Assembly: GCF_013031245.1 (NCBI RefSeq)
Contig: NZ_WPZL01000007.1
Span: 119,005-183,004, forward strand
Direction: 5' to 3'
Source: Ruegeria lacuscaerulensis
Lineage (GTDB): Bacteria > Pseudomonadota > Alphaproteobacteria > Rhodobacterales > Rhodobacteraceae
Length of the DNA stretch: 64,000 nucleotides
Shown here: positions 41,830 through 51,637 of the stretch, piece after piece
How the letters are laid out: every line of letters begins with the position of its first letter
Numbering within the stretch: position 1 is the first letter of the stretch
Notes under the pieces: generated by a model
What the model was told of the DNA's origin: nothing
The model's database searches: none
What the model saw: only the letters and a program-made list of their open reading frames with translations
Made by a program: the position numbers and the translations under genes

Positions 41830-43419
41830 ATGACCGATCTTCACCCCGTGCGCCGCGCGTTGCTTTCCGTTTCCGACAAGACCGGGCTGACCGAGCTGGG
41901 CAAGGCGCTGGCCGAGCGCGGCGTCGAGCTGCTGTCGACCGGCGGCACGGCCAAGGCGTTGCGCGATGCGGGGCTGGGCGTAAAGGACGTCAGCGAGGTC
42001 ACCGGCTTCCCCGAGATGATGGATGGCCGGGTCAAGACCCTGCACCCGATGGTGCATGGTGGGTTGCTGGCGCTGCGCGACAACGACACCCACGTGGCCG
42101 CGATGGAGGAGCACGGTATCGGCGCGATCGACCTGCTGGTGGTGAACCTCTACCCGTTTGAGGCCACTGTGGCAAAAGGCGCAGACTATGACGAATGTGT
42201 CGAGAATATAGACATTGGTGGTCCGGCGATGATCCGCGCGGCGGCCAAGAACCACGCTTTTGTCAACGTTGTGGTCGATGTCGAGGATTACCAGAAGCTG
42301 CTGGGCGATATGGATCAGCACGACGGCGCGACCTGCCCGAAATTCCGCCGTAAGCTGGCGCAAAAAGCCTATGCCCGCACCGCTGCTTATGACACCGCTG
42401 TGTCCAACTGGCTGGCCGGCGCGCTGGAGCTTGAGGCCCCCAAACGACGCGCATTCGCGGGTGAGCTGAAACAGACTCTGCGCTATGGCGAGAACAGCCA
42501 TCAGTCGGCAGCCTTTTACACCGACGGCACCAATCGCCCGGGCGTCGCGACCGCCGTTCAGCATCAGGGCAAGGAACTGAGCTACAACAACATCAACGAC
42601 ACCGATGCCGCCTTTGAACTGGTCGCCGAGTTTGATCCGTCCGAAGGCGCGGCCTGTGCCATCATCAAACACGCCAATCCGTGCGGCGTGGCCAAGGGGA
42701 CGACATTGCTGGACGCCTACAAGTCTGCGTTCGACTGCGACCGGACCTCGGCATTTGGTGGCATCGTAGCGCTGAACCAGCCGCTGGATGCCGAAACCGC
42801 ACAGGAAATCACAGGGATTTTTACCGAGGTTGTGATCGCTCCCGGCGCATCGGAAGAGGCCAAGGCCATTTTCGCCGCCAAGAAGAACCTGCGCTTGTTG
42901 ACGACCGAAGGCCTGCCGGATGTGACTGCAGGCGGCAAGACCGTGCGTCAGGTGGCCGGTGGGCTGCTGGTACAGGACAAGGATAACGGTTTCGTCGGCC
43001 TGGATGACCTGAAGGTTGTTACCAAGAAAGCGCCAACCGATGAACAGATGCGCGACCTGCTGTTCGCTTGGAAGGTTGCAAAACACGTTAAATCCAACGC
43101 CATCGTCTATGTCAAAGACGGTGCGACCGTCGGCGTGGGTGCAGGCCAAATGAGCCGTGTGGACTCGGCCCTGATCGCCGCTAAGAAAGCCGAACGCATG
43201 GCCGACGCGCTGGACCTGCCGCAGCCGCTGACCATCGGCTCGGCCGTGGCGTCGGACGCGTTCTTCCCCTTCCCCGACGGTCTGATGGAGGCTGCCGAGG
43301 CCGGCGCGACATGCGTGATCCAGCCCGGCGGCTCGATGCGCGATGACGAGGTGATCGCGGCGGCGGACGAGGCCGGTCTGGCCATGGTCTTCACCGGCAT
43401 GCGCCATTTCCGCCACTGA
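41830..43419 (+). CDS. purH: Bifunctional AICAR transformylase / IMP cyclohydrolase
   Basis: A 529-aa enzyme for the last two steps of IMP synthesis. The N-terminal cyclohydrolase (MGS-like) domain has [11 protein letters not shown] and GRVKTLHP; the C-terminal transformylase has [12 protein letters not shown] and [11 protein letters not shown] with the catalytic Lys-His. Length is exactly typical. AAAGGACC is upstream of ATG 41830. Its TGA overlaps the lspA ATG by one base. Confidence 0.97.
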   Translation: MTDLHPVRRALLSVSDKTGLTELGKALAERGVELLSTGGTAKALRDAGLGVKDVSEVTGFPEMMDGRVKTLHPMVHGGLLALRDNDTHVAAMEEHGIGAIDLLVVNLYPFEATVAKGADYDECVENIDIGGPAMIRAAAKNHAFVNVVVDVEDYQKLLGDMDQHDGATCPKFRRKLAQKAYARTAAYDTAVSNWLAGALELEAPKRRAFAGELKQTLRYGENSHQSAAFYTDGTNRPGVATAVQHQGKELSYNNINDTDAAFELVAEFDPSEGAACAIIKHANPCGVAKGTTLLDAYKSAFDCDRTSAFGGIVALNQPLDAETAQEITGIFTEVVIAPGASEEAKAIFAAKKNLRLLTTEGLPDVTAGGKTVRQVAGGLLVQDKDNGFVGLDDLKVVTKKAPTDEQMRDLLFAWKVAKHVKSNAIVYVKDGATVGVGAGQMSRVDSALIAAKKAERMADALDLPQPLTIGSAVASDAFFPFPDGLMEAAEAGATCVIQPGGSMRDDEVIAAADEAGLAMVFTGMRHFRH

Positions 43420-43889
43420 TGCGCTATCGACTGCTGCTCTGGGCTGGGCTGGCCGCGTTCCTGATCGACCAGATCAGCAAGTACCTGGTCGTTCACGTCA
43501 TGCGCGTGGCCGAAGGCAACATCGACGTGCTGCCGCCACTTGTCGTGTTCAAATACGGCGAGAATCGGGGCATCAATTTCGGTCTGTTCCAGGGCAATAC
43601 CGAGGCCGCGCGCTGGGCGCTGATCGGTATTTCCCTAGCGATTTCGGTCGGCGTGCTGATCTGGCTGATGCGCACGACGCCGTCGAAACTCATGCTGGTG
43701 TGCGGCGGGTTGCTGATCGGCGGCGCGCTTGCAAACGTCGTGGACAGGGTGCTGTACGGGTATGTTCTGGATTTCCTGAACATGTCCTGCTGCGGTATCA
43801 ACAACCCGTTTGTGTTCAACCTTGCCGATGTGTTCATTTTTGCGGGAGCCATCGGACTGGTACTGTTCGAGGGCAAAAAGCCCTCGTGA
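43419..43889 (+). CDS. lspA: Lipoprotein signal peptidase II
   Basis: A 156-aa inner-membrane aspartic protease with four transmembrane segments. The catalytic Asp residues lie in [11 protein letters not shown] and FNLADVFIF, and [10 protein letters not shown] is the third conserved block. It cleaves diacylglyceryl prolipoproteins. ATG overlaps the last base of purH, so it is translationally coupled. The next gene encodes a lipoprotein that would be one of its substrates. Confidence 0.95.
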   Translation: MRYRLLLWAGLAAFLIDQISKYLVVHVMRVAEGNIDVLPPLVVFKYGENRGINFGLFQGNTEAARWALIGISLAISVGVLIWLMRTTPSKLMLVCGGLLIGGALANVVDRVLYGYVLDFLNMSCCGINNPFVFNLADVFIFAGAIGLVLFEGKKPS

Positions 43890-43939
43890 CCTGCCCGGAG
43901 AAATGGGATAGAAGCGCCTGAAACTGGCTGGAGACTCTG

Positions 43940-44458
43940 ATGCGGTTGCCGCGTTCCATACTTGCTGTGACATTGGGTTTTGCCGTCGCGGGCTGTTCCA
44001 ATATCGGCCTGCGCCACCTTGAGGCACCGGGGCCGGGACCGGATGAATTCTCTGTCCTGCCGGTCAAACCGCTGACGCAGCCCAAGGATTACCAGTTTCT
44101 GCCTGCCCCAACACCGGGCGGCGGCAACCTGACTGATCCGACCCCCAAGGCGGATGCGGTGGTTGCGCTGGGCGGCAGTGCCGCTGCGCTGAACCCTAAC
44201 ACGGCGATACCGTCCACGGATGCGGCCCTTGTGACAGCTTCCAGCCGCTATGGCATTCCGGCCAATACGCGGCAGGTTGTGGACACCGAAGATGCCGCGT
44301 TCCGCAAAAAGCAGGGCCGCCTGACACGGTTGCGCCTGTTCAAGGTGGATCGCTACTCGCAGGTTTACCGGCGCGAAACCCTCAATGCTGACCAGCAGAA
44401 CGAAGCGGCGCGTCGCGCCGGGATTGAGACGCCGTCTGCGCCTCCGGTTGATGAATAA
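43940..44458 (+). CDS. DUF3035 lipoprotein
   Basis: A 172-aa protein with a lipobox (VAGC, lipidated Cys at residue 19). The mature region has GPDEFSVLPVKPLTQPKDYQFLPAPTPG (positions ~34-61), the hallmark of DUF3035, a family I associate with alphaproteobacteria. It is likely a periplasmic or outer-membrane-anchored envelope protein linked to M16 proteases downstream, by gene order only. 50 bases after lspA. Confidence 0.88.
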   Translation: MRLPRSILAVTLGFAVAGCSNIGLRHLEAPGPGPDEFSVLPVKPLTQPKDYQFLPAPTPGGGNLTDPTPKADAVVALGGSAAALNPNTAIPSTDAALVTASSRYGIPANTRQVVDTEDAAFRKKQGRLTRLRLFKVDRYSQVYRRETLNADQQNEAARRAGIETPSAPPVDE

Positions 44459-44538
44459 TCTTTAACTTTCCGTCATCGGCCTTGAACCTGCCCGGCACCA
44501 CCGTAGTTTGAACACAGAAACGAAACGGAGGATGCCCC

Positions 44539-45879
44539 ATGGTTCGGGCTTTGGCATTGTCTGCCGCCCTGATCGCCGCCACCCCGGTTTTTGCCGGGGA
44601 TGGCCACGAGGCGGTCACTACCTTCACGCTGGATAACGGCATGGATGTCGTAGTGATCGAGGATCACCGCGCCCCGGTCGTGCAACATATGGTCTGGTAT
44701 CGTGCCGGATCTGCTGATGAGCCGATCGGGTCGTCGGGCGTGGCGCATTTTCTGGAGCATTTGCTGTTCAAAGGGACCGATACCCTGGCTCCGGGTGAGT
44801 TTTCGGCCACCGTGGCGGCCAATGGCGGCAATGACAACGCTTTCACCTCGTACGATTACACCGCATATTTCCAGCGCGTCGCCGCCGACCGGCTGGAACT
44901 GATGATGCGGATGGAGGCGGACCGGATGCGCAACATCCGGCTGTCCGAGGAGGATATCGTTACCGAACGTGACGTGATCCTCGAGGAACGCAATCAGCGC
45001 ACCGAAAACAGCCCGCGTGCCCTGTTCGGTGAGCAGATGAGCGCGGCGCAGTATCTCAACCACCGCTATGGCGTGCCCATTATCGGCTGGAAGCACGAGA
45101 TGGAGACGCTGGACATGGAGGACGCGCTGTCTTTCTACCAGACGCATTATGCGCCCAATAACGCCATTCTGGTGGTAACGGGCGATGTCGAGCCCGATGA
45201 GGTCAAAACACTGGCCGAGCAATATTATGGCGTCATCCCGGCCAACCCAGACCTGCCCGAGCGCGTGCGCTCGCAAGAGCCACCGCAAACGGCTGAACGT
45301 CGTTTGACCTACAAGGATCCGCGGGTTTCGCAACCTTATGTCCAGCGCAGCTATCTGGCGCCGGAACGTGATCCGGGTGAGCAGGAAAAAGCGGCCGCGC
45401 TGTTCTTGCTGGCTGAATTGTTGGGCGGCAGCACGACCTCCTACTTGAACGAAAAGTTGCAGTTCGAGCAGCAAAAAGTCGTCTACGCCGGCGCGTTCTA
45501 TCGCGGCGTCTCGCTGGATGACACGACCTTTGATCTGCTGGTGGTGCCAGCCGAGGGTGTGTCGCTGCAAGAAGCCGAAGAGGCGATGGATCAGGTCGTG
45601 GCCGATTTCATCGCCGAAGGAGTGAACGAAGAAGACCTGGACCGGATCAAGATGCAGCTGCGTGCCGCCCAGACCTATGCGCGCGACAATGTGAATGGGA
45701 TCGGTAACCGCTATGGCCGCGCGCTGACCAGCGGCCTGACGGTCGAGGATGTGCAGGCCTGGCCCGATATCCTGCAGGCCGTGACAGGTGATGAGATCAT
45801 TGCCGCCGCCCGCGAAGTACTGCAACCGGAAACATCAGTCACCGGCTGGCTGATGCGCGACGATGAGGTGACGCAATGA
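44539..45879 (+). CDS. M16 family zinc metalloprotease, catalytic subunit
   Basis: A 446-aa exported peptidase. A signal peptide covers residues 1-19 (ATPVFA). The inverted zinc motif HFLEH is H70-E73-H74, with the distal ligand E150 about 76 residues on, as required. The second half is the inactive homologous lobe. It lies with a partner M16 gene in the periplasm, resembling the two-subunit pitrilysin/MPP pairs common in proteobacteria. Its stop overlaps the next start by 4 bases (ATGA). Confidence 0.92.
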   Translation: MVRALALSAALIAATPVFAGDGHEAVTTFTLDNGMDVVVIEDHRAPVVQHMVWYRAGSADEPIGSSGVAHFLEHLLFKGTDTLAPGEFSATVAANGGNDNAFTSYDYTAYFQRVAADRLELMMRMEADRMRNIRLSEEDIVTERDVILEERNQRTENSPRALFGEQMSAAQYLNHRYGVPIIGWKHEMETLDMEDALSFYQTHYAPNNAILVVTGDVEPDEVKTLAEQYYGVIPANPDLPERVRSQEPPQTAERRLTYKDPRVSQPYVQRSYLAPERDPGEQEKAAALFLLAELLGGSTTSYLNEKLQFEQQKVVYAGAFYRGVSLDDTTFDLLVVPAEGVSLQEAEEAMDQVVADFIAEGVNEEDLDRIKMQLRAAQTYARDNVNGIGNRYGRALTSGLTVEDVQAWPDILQAVTGDEIIAAAREVLQPETSVTGWLMRDDEVTQ

Positions 45880-47186
45880 AACGGATATTCGCAACCCTGG
45901 TTGCCTTTGTCATTGCTCTGCCCGCATGGGCCGAAATCGAGATCGAAGAGGTCACGTCGCCCGGTGGTATCACGGCGTGGCTGGTCGAAGATCATTCGAT
46001 CCCCTTCACCGCGCTCGAGCTGCGCTTTCGCGGTGGTACCTCGCTGGACGAACCCGGAAAACGTGGTGCCATCAACCTGATGAGCGGCCTGATCGAAGAG
46101 GGCGCAGGTGACATGGACGCCCGCACCTATGCGCGCGAACTGGAAGCTCTGGCAGCTTCGTTCCGGTATAACGCGTCCGATGACTCAGTGTCGATTTCGA
46201 CACAGTTTCTGACCGAGAATCGGGAAGAAGTGATCGACCTGCTGCGCACTACGATCCATGAACCGCGCTTTGATCAGGACGCGGTGGACCGTGTTAAGGC
46301 ACAGGTTCTGTCGGGACTCAGATCCGATCAGACCGACCCCAATGACATCGCCGGGCGCAGCTTTGCACAGATGGCATATGGCGATCATCCCTATGGTTCG
46401 GAAGGCAAGGGCACGATCGAAAGCGTCTCCGCGCTGACGCGTGATGATGTGATCACCGCCTACGACAATGTGTTCGCCAAAGACCGGCTCTATGTCGGCG
46501 CCGTAGGCGATATCACCCCAGAGGAACTGGGCGCATTGCTGGACACTCTGCTGGCCGATTTGCCCGAGACTGGCAAGCCGATCCCGGGACGTGCTGATGT
46601 GAACATCCCCGGCGGCGTCAGCGTCGTGGAGTTCGACACGCCGCAATCGGTGGCCCTGTTCGGGCATGCAGGGATTGACCGGGACGATCCTGATTTCTTT
46701 GCGGCCTACATTCTGAACCATATTCTGGGCGGCGGCGGGTTCGAAAGCCGCCTGATGCAGGAGGTGCGTGAAAAACGCGGCCTGACCTATGGGGTCGGGA
46801 CTTACCTTGTGCCAAAGGATCTGGCGTCGGTCTATCTGGGGTCGGTTTCCTCGGCCAACGATCGAATTGCCGATGCCGTCGAAGTGATCCGCGATGAATG
46901 GGCCCGTGCCGCAACCGAGGGGGTGACGCAAAAGGAGCTGGACGACGCCAAGACCTATCTGACCGGTGCCTATCCCCTGCGGTTTGATGGCAACGGGCAG
47001 ATCGCCGGGATCATGGTCGGGATGCAGATGGAAAACCTGCCAATCGACTACATCGCCACCCGCAATGACAAAGTGAATGCGGTGACGCTGGACGAGGTGA
47101 ACCGTGTGGCCAGCGAGCTGTTGGACCCCGAAGGCCTGCATTTCACAGTGGTTGGCAAACCAGAAGGTCTGGAAACCACAAACTGA
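45876..47186 (+). CDS. M16 family protein, non-catalytic partner
   Basis: A 436-aa exported M16 protein (signal peptide MKRIFATLVAFVIALPAWA). The zinc motif HxxEH is absent: the equivalent region reads GAINLMSGLIEEGAG. The C-terminal lobe keeps the conserved substrate-contacting Arg-Tyr region (EKRGLTYGVG). It probably forms a heterodimer with the catalytic M16 protein just upstream, like mitochondrial processing peptidase subunits. Followed by a strong terminator. Confidence 0.9.
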   Translation: MKRIFATLVAFVIALPAWAEIEIEEVTSPGGITAWLVEDHSIPFTALELRFRGGTSLDEPGKRGAINLMSGLIEEGAGDMDARTYARELEALAASFRYNASDDSVSISTQFLTENREEVIDLLRTTIHEPRFDQDAVDRVKAQVLSGLRSDQTDPNDIAGRSFAQMAYGDHPYGSEGKGTIESVSALTRDDVITAYDNVFAKDRLYVGAVGDITPEELGALLDTLLADLPETGKPIPGRADVNIPGGVSVVEFDTPQSVALFGHAGIDRDDPDFFAAYILNHILGGGGFESRLMQEVREKRGLTYGVGTYLVPKDLASVYLGSVSSANDRIADAVEVIRDEWARAATEGVTQKELDDAKTYLTGAYPLRFDGNGQIAGIMVGMQMENLPIDYIATRNDKVNAVTLDEVNRVASELLDPEGLHFTVVGKPEGLETTN

Positions 47187-47193
47187 TGAATGG

Positions 47194-47219
47194 GGGCTGA
47201 GCGGTGCTCAGCCCTTTTT
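47194..47219 (+). terminator. Terminator of the M16 protease unit
   Basis: An 8-bp stem GGGCTGAG (47194-47201) / CTCAGCCC (47207-47214) with a 5-base loop and TTTTT. It overlaps the 3' end of the convergent SDR gene. Confidence 0.85.
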
Positions 47220-48035
47220 CCCCGCTGCGCTGCGCAGCATCTGCCCCATCATCTGCCCGAACTTGCCCGACCCGCGCTGATAGAGCGCGCCGTCCACGGA
47301 CAGAACCGTGCCGCTGATATAACTGGCCATATCCGAGCAAAGGAAAAGGCAGGCATTGGCCACGTCCTGCGGTTGCCCCCAGCGTCCAAGGGGAACATCA
47401 CGACGCAGCTCTTCATGAGCGTTTTCCGTTGGGGCCAGACGTTTTGCACCTTCGGTGCCTTCGATAAAGCCCGGTACGACGGAATTGATGCGGATACCCT
47501 CGACCCCCCATTCCATCGACAGGGTGCGGGTGATCTGATCGACCCCGGCCTTGGCGGCGCAGACATGGGCCTGCCCCTCATAGGGCAGAAACGCTTGCGG
47601 GGCCGAGATGTTGATGATGCTGGCGCCGGGGCGTTTCAGGAAGGCATACGCGCCTTTCATCACATGGACAGTACCCATCAGGTCGATGTCCACCACCGTC
47701 CTGAAGGCGTTGACGGACATCTCGGACGTCAGCGCGGGGAAATTGCCTGCTGCGCCAGAGACCAGAACGTCGAAATCACCCAGCGCATCGTGGAACTGCT
47801 TGAGGCCCTCCGCTACCCCTTCGGGGTCGCGAACGTCAAAGGCCGCGCCGATCGCCTCAGCCGCACCGGCGTCTTTCAGTGCGGCAACAGTATTATCAAC
47901 CTTTTCCTGCGACCGGCTGGCCACGGCCAGTTTGGCACCCGAGGCCGCAAAGGCCTCGGCAATGCCGCGATTGATACCGCTGGTTCCGCCGATGACGATG
48001 ACGGTTTTACCCGAAAAATCCCCTGAAAAACTCAT
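47208..48035 (-). CDS. SDR family protein resembling peroxisomal-type 2,4-dienoyl-CoA reductase
   Basis: A 275-aa SDR. The nucleotide motif is IGGTSGINRGIA (residues ~15-26), and SGAAGNFPA plus FRTVVDIDLMGTVHVM match the DECR2-like subgroup. The usual catalytic YxxxK is instead HVCAAKAG, Tyr missing and Lys kept, as in DECR-type enzymes. The C-terminal VPGFIEGTEGAKRL is also DECR-like. It probably reduces a 2,4-dienoyl-CoA with NADPH. Third gene of the deoC-ALDH16 unit, 24 bases after ALDH16. Confidence 0.82.
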   Translation of the reverse strand: MSFSGDFSGKTVIVIGGTSGINRGIAEAFAASGAKLAVASRSQEKVDNTVAALKDAGAAEAIGAAFDVRDPEGVAEGLKQFHDALGDFDVLVSGAAGNFPALTSEMSVNAFRTVVDIDLMGTVHVMKGAYAFLKRPGASIINISAPQAFLPYEGQAHVCAAKAGVDQITRTLSMEWGVEGIRINSVVPGFIEGTEGAKRLAPTENAHEELRRDVPLGRWGQPQDVANACLFLCSDMASYISGTVLSVDGALYQRGSGKFGQMMGQMLRSAAGKKG

Positions 48036-48059
48036 GTAGGCCTCCCTGACGCGGGAGCC

Positions 48060-50393
48060 CTACTCGCCGTAGGGCACCCAGATGTTCTTGATTTCGGTCG
48101 CAGCCTGCAGGAAGCGGCGGGAATGGTCCATGCTCCAGTCAAAGGACGTGGCGTTATTGACCCAGGTCCGTTTCAGGTTTCCGGCCGAAACGACCTCGAT
48201 CTCCGCCGACAGGTCAGTGGAGGAGAAACTCCAGACCGCATCCACGTTCAGGTGCGAGGCCAGCGGTTTCGCCAGTTCCGCGTGGCTGCCGGTCAGGATG
48301 TTGACCACACCTGCGGGCACATCGGACGTTTCCAGAACCTGGTAGAAATCGGTCGCGGCCAGCGGGTAGGGCTCGGAGGCGGCCAGAACCACCCGGTTGC
48401 CCATGGCAATCGCCGGCGCCATGGCCGAGACGAGACCCAATAGCGGTGCCTCATCCGCGCAGAGCGCGCCGATTACGCCAACGGGTTCCTTCATCGCGAT
48501 GGCCACGCCGCGGATCGGAACGCCGTGCACCTGACCGTCATATTTGTCGGCCCAAGCCGCAGCAGTGAACAGGCGCTGGATCGAGGCCTCGACCTCTTTC
48601 GCACCGTCCTTTTTGCCGGTCATTGCGTCGATACGGGCAGCGAATTCGTCCGCACGGGCCGAAAGGTTTTCGCCAATATAATACAGAATCTGCGCCCGCA
48701 AATGGCCGGTGGTCTTGGACCAGCCTTTGGCACCCGCTGCGGCCTCGACCGCATTGCGCACGTCCTTGCGGTTCGCAAGACCCACATGGCCCAGCAAGCC
48801 GGATTTGCCCCAGACAGGTTTCGAATAGCCGCCATCGGGCCGCGCTTGCTTGCCGCCGACATACATTTTGGCGGTTCGGTCAATCGGATCGACCGAAGCA
48901 CCTTCGCCCATAGTGGCTTCAACCTTGGTCAGCGGCTTGGCCTTTCCCTTGGGTTTGGTATAGGCCGCCAGACCCTCCCACCCGCCTTCGCGACCAAAGC
49001 CACTTTCGCGCACGCCGCCAAATCCGGCTGCGGCGTCGAACAGGTTGGTCGCATTCACCCAGACCACACCGGCAACCAGCTTGGGCGCGATATCCAGCGC
49101 GAGGTTCACATTTTCGGTCCAGACCGTCGCGGCCAGCCCGTAGCGGGTGTTGTTGGCCAGTTCCACCGCCTCTTCCGGAGTGCGGAAGGTCGAGGAGACC
49201 AGCACCGGGCCAAAGATCTCTTCCTGCATCAGCGGGTCGGAGGTTTCGAGCCCCGAGATCAGCGTCGGCGGGTAGTAGCATCCATTCGCGGGCAGTTCGC
49301 AAGCCGCCTGATGCACGTGACCAACGGTGTTGCTTTCGACCAAGCCCTTGATGGTTTGCAGCTGCACCGGGTCCACGACCGCGCCCACGTCGATGCATTT
49401 GTCCAGCGGATCGCCAACGCGCAACTTGTCCATACGCGCGCGCAGCTTGTTGTGGAAGCGGTCGGCGATGCCTTCCTGCACCAGCAGGCGCGAACCCGCA
49501 CAGCAAACCTGCCCTTGATTGAACCAGATCGCGTCGACCAGACCTTCAATGGCGCTGTCGATATCCGCGTCGTCGAACACGACATAGGCGGACTTGCCAC
49601 CCAGCTCCAATGTCAGTTCCTTGCCAGAGCCAGCGGTTGCTTCGCGGATACGGCGACCAACTACGGTCGAGCCGGTGAAGGCGATCTTGTCCACGTCCGA
49701 AGCCACGATCATCTCACCCACTGCGCCATCACCGGTGATGATGTTGACCACACCTTTTGGCAACCCAGCCTGCGAGCAGATATCGGCAAACAGCAGCGCG
49801 GTCAGCGAGGTGTACTCGGCGGGCTTAAGAACCACCGTGTTGCCCATCGCCAACGCCGGGGCGATTTTCCAGGCCAGCATCAGCAGCGGAAAGTTCCACG
49901 GAATGATCTGCCCGCAGACACCCAACGCTTCGGCGGTCGGCAACTCGCTTTCCATCAGCTGCGCCATGCCCGCGTGGTAGTAGAAATGCCGCTGCACCAG
50001 AGGAATGTCGATGTCGCGCGACTCGCGGATCGGTTTGCCGTTGTCGAGGCTCTCCAGTACCGCAAACAGACGCGAGTGCTTCTGCAACAGGCGCGCGATG
50101 GAATAGAGAAACTGCGCACGGCCAGCGCCGCCCAGCTTCTCCCATTTCGGCTGCGCTTTGCGAGCAGAGGCAACGGCGGCGTCAACGTCGTCCTGTTTCG
50201 CCTGCGTCAGCTTGGCCAGAACCTCTCCGGTCGCCGGATTGCGGCTTTCGAATCCCTTGCCCGGCTTAGTGAAGGCCCCATCGATATAGTGACCGAACTT
50301 GTCACCCTGATCGACCAGCCAGGCCAGCGCCTCGGCGGCGCTTTCGGGGGCGGGGCCGTAATCCATGGTTTCGAATATCTCTTTGACTGTCAT
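48060..50393 (-). CDS. ALDH16-type double-domain aldehyde dehydrogenase
   Basis: A 777-aa protein containing two ALDH units. The first (~residues 1-480) has the active site: LELGGKSAY (Glu) and NQGQVCCAGS (nucleophile Cys). The second (~500-777) is shorter and lacks an active Cys and the Gly motif, a pseudo-domain. This matches ALDH16, of which bacterial members from Loktanella, also Rhodobacteraceae, have been studied. It lies 47 bases after deoC, so oxidation of acetaldehyde released by DeoC is a reasonable guess. TTG 50411 is a weaker alternative start. Confidence 0.88.
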   Translation of the reverse strand: MTVKEIFETMDYGPAPESAAEALAWLVDQGDKFGHYIDGAFTKPGKGFESRNPATGEVLAKLTQAKQDDVDAAVASARKAQPKWEKLGGAGRAQFLYSIARLLQKHSRLFAVLESLDNGKPIRESRDIDIPLVQRHFYYHAGMAQLMESELPTAEALGVCGQIIPWNFPLLMLAWKIAPALAMGNTVVLKPAEYTSLTALLFADICSQAGLPKGVVNIITGDGAVGEMIVASDVDKIAFTGSTVVGRRIREATAGSGKELTLELGGKSAYVVFDDADIDSAIEGLVDAIWFNQGQVCCAGSRLLVQEGIADRFHNKLRARMDKLRVGDPLDKCIDVGAVVDPVQLQTIKGLVESNTVGHVHQAACELPANGCYYPPTLISGLETSDPLMQEEIFGPVLVSSTFRTPEEAVELANNTRYGLAATVWTENVNLALDIAPKLVAGVVWVNATNLFDAAAGFGGVRESGFGREGGWEGLAAYTKPKGKAKPLTKVEATMGEGASVDPIDRTAKMYVGGKQARPDGGYSKPVWGKSGLLGHVGLANRKDVRNAVEAAAGAKGWSKTTGHLRAQILYYIGENLSARADEFAARIDAMTGKKDGAKEVEASIQRLFTAAAWADKYDGQVHGVPIRGVAIAMKEPVGVIGALCADEAPLLGLVSAMAPAIAMGNRVVLAASEPYPLAATDFYQVLETSDVPAGVVNILTGSHAELAKPLASHLNVDAVWSFSSTDLSAEIEVVSAGNLKRTWVNNATSFDWSMDHSRRFLQAATEIKNIWVPYGE

Positions 50394-50440
50394 GACTTCA
50401 TCTTTTCTCAAATACTCACTGTCCGGTCATATCCACGGGC

Positions 50441-51439
50441 TCAGCCCATCGAATGCCTGTATCCAGCCGAGTAAGCCCCGGTCACATAGTGTTCCAACTG
50501 CCGTTCGATGTCGCCCAACAGCGAAGACGCACCAAAACGGTACAGATCCGGTTCCAACCAGCGGTCACCCAATTCGTCCTTGATCAGCGACAGGTACACC
50601 AGCGCGTCTTTTGCCTTGGAGATGCCGCCCGCGGGCTTGTATCCGACGCGGTATCCGGTGCGGTCGTAATAGTCGCGGATCGCGCGAATCATCACGAGGC
50701 TGACGGGCAGGGTGGCGTTGACGCTCTCTTTCCCGGTCGAGGTCTTGATGAAATCCGCTCCGGCCATCATGCAGACCAGCGAGGCGCGGGCGACGTTGCG
50801 CAGGCTGCCCAACTCTCCAGTTGCCAAAATCGCCTTCACATGCGCGTCGCCGCAGGCTACGCGGAACGCCTTCATCTCGTCATACAAAGCCTGCCAGTCA
50901 CCCGACAGCACGTGGCGGCGCGAGATCACGATGTCGATCTCTTCAGCTCCGGCTTTGACGCTTTCCTCAATCTCCGCCACCCGCAGGTGGAAGGGTGAAA
51001 GACCCGCCGGAAAACCGGTGGATACAGCGGCAACCGGAATGCCAGTACCTTTCAGCGCCGCCACAGCCGTCTCGATCATGTCGTGATAGACACAGACCGC
51101 TCCGGTCGTGATCGGCGGCATGTCCATTGCCTGCAGCACTTTGGGCGACACCGGCTGGCGTGCCTTTGCACACAGGCGGCGCACACGCCCCACCGTGTCA
51201 TCGCCGGACAGGGTGGTCAGGTCGATCATCGTGATCGCTTTCAGCAGCCACGCGGCCTGATAGTCCTTTTTCACCGACCGCCGACCAGGCAGGGTCGCGG
51301 CGCGGCGCTCGATGGCCGAGGTATTGGCCTGCACGGCGCGCACCCAGTCCAGATCAAGGTCCATACCTGGGTTTCTGGGCTCGGTCACTTGCGGCAGATG
51401 CGCGGTGCGCACGGGGCTTTCTGAGCTCTGCGTTTCCAT
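50441..51439 (-). CDS. deoC: Deoxyribose-phosphate aldolase
   Basis: A 332-aa class I aldolase that splits 2-deoxyribose-5-phosphate into glyceraldehyde-3-phosphate and acetaldehyde. The Schiff-base Lys is in FIKTSTGK, the second Lys in VGYKPAGGI, and the Asp in EEIDIVISRR. The longer form with an extended N-terminus (~70 aa) is common in this group. AAAGGA lies 8 bases before ATG 51439. It starts the deoC-ALDH16-SDR unit and is divergent from the metal importer. Confidence 0.93.
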   Translation of the reverse strand: METQSSESPVRTAHLPQVTEPRNPGMDLDLDWVRAVQANTSAIERRAATLPGRRSVKKDYQAAWLLKAITMIDLTTLSGDDTVGRVRRLCAKARQPVSPKVLQAMDMPPITTGAVCVYHDMIETAVAALKGTGIPVAAVSTGFPAGLSPFHLRVAEIEESVKAGAEEIDIVISRRHVLSGDWQALYDEMKAFRVACGDAHVKAILATGELGSLRNVARASLVCMMAGADFIKTSTGKESVNATLPVSLVMIRAIRDYYDRTGYRVGYKPAGGISKAKDALVYLSLIKDELGDRWLEPDLYRFGASSLLGDIERQLEHYVTGAYSAGYRHSMG

Positions 51440-51553
51440 ATTCACATCCTTTGGGAGGTTTGCGCCAAATTCGCACGGCTTGCGCCCAAATGGAAGATAT
51501 AGCGGGCGCAGTGGTGGAATTTTTTTGACCAAATGGACAAAAATGGCACTTTC

Positions 51554-51604
51554 TTGCGAATAATTCGCAATAGCGTTGACTTAGTTGCGAATGGTTCGCA
51601 TATT
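51554..51604 (+). promoter_or_regulatory. Promoter with twin palindromic operators of the metal importer
   Basis: Two 17-bp palindromes: TTGCGAATAATTCGCAA (51554-51570, perfect) and TTGCGAATGGTTCGCAT (51585-51601), centres 31 bp apart. Between them lies TTGACT (51576-51581, -35), then 17 bases, then CATATT (51599-51604, -10, 4 of 6). The boxes flank the -35 and overlap the -10, as for a repressor. This form resembles Fur-family (Mur/Fur) sites of alphaproteobacteria, which answer to manganese; the regulator is inferred. Confidence 0.72.
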
Positions 51605-51637
51605 CATTCTCAACAAGTTACCAGATTGGGGTCGGAT

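Noticed and set aside
41578..43416. Very long open frame (about 612 codons) antisense to purH
   Set aside because: It is the mirror of a certain purH gene in a G+C-rich genome; its translation is low-complexity-like with no family motif.
48525..50474. Open frame of about 650 codons antisense to ALDH16
   Set aside because: Codon pattern and conserved motifs lie on the minus strand; the antisense product has no domain.
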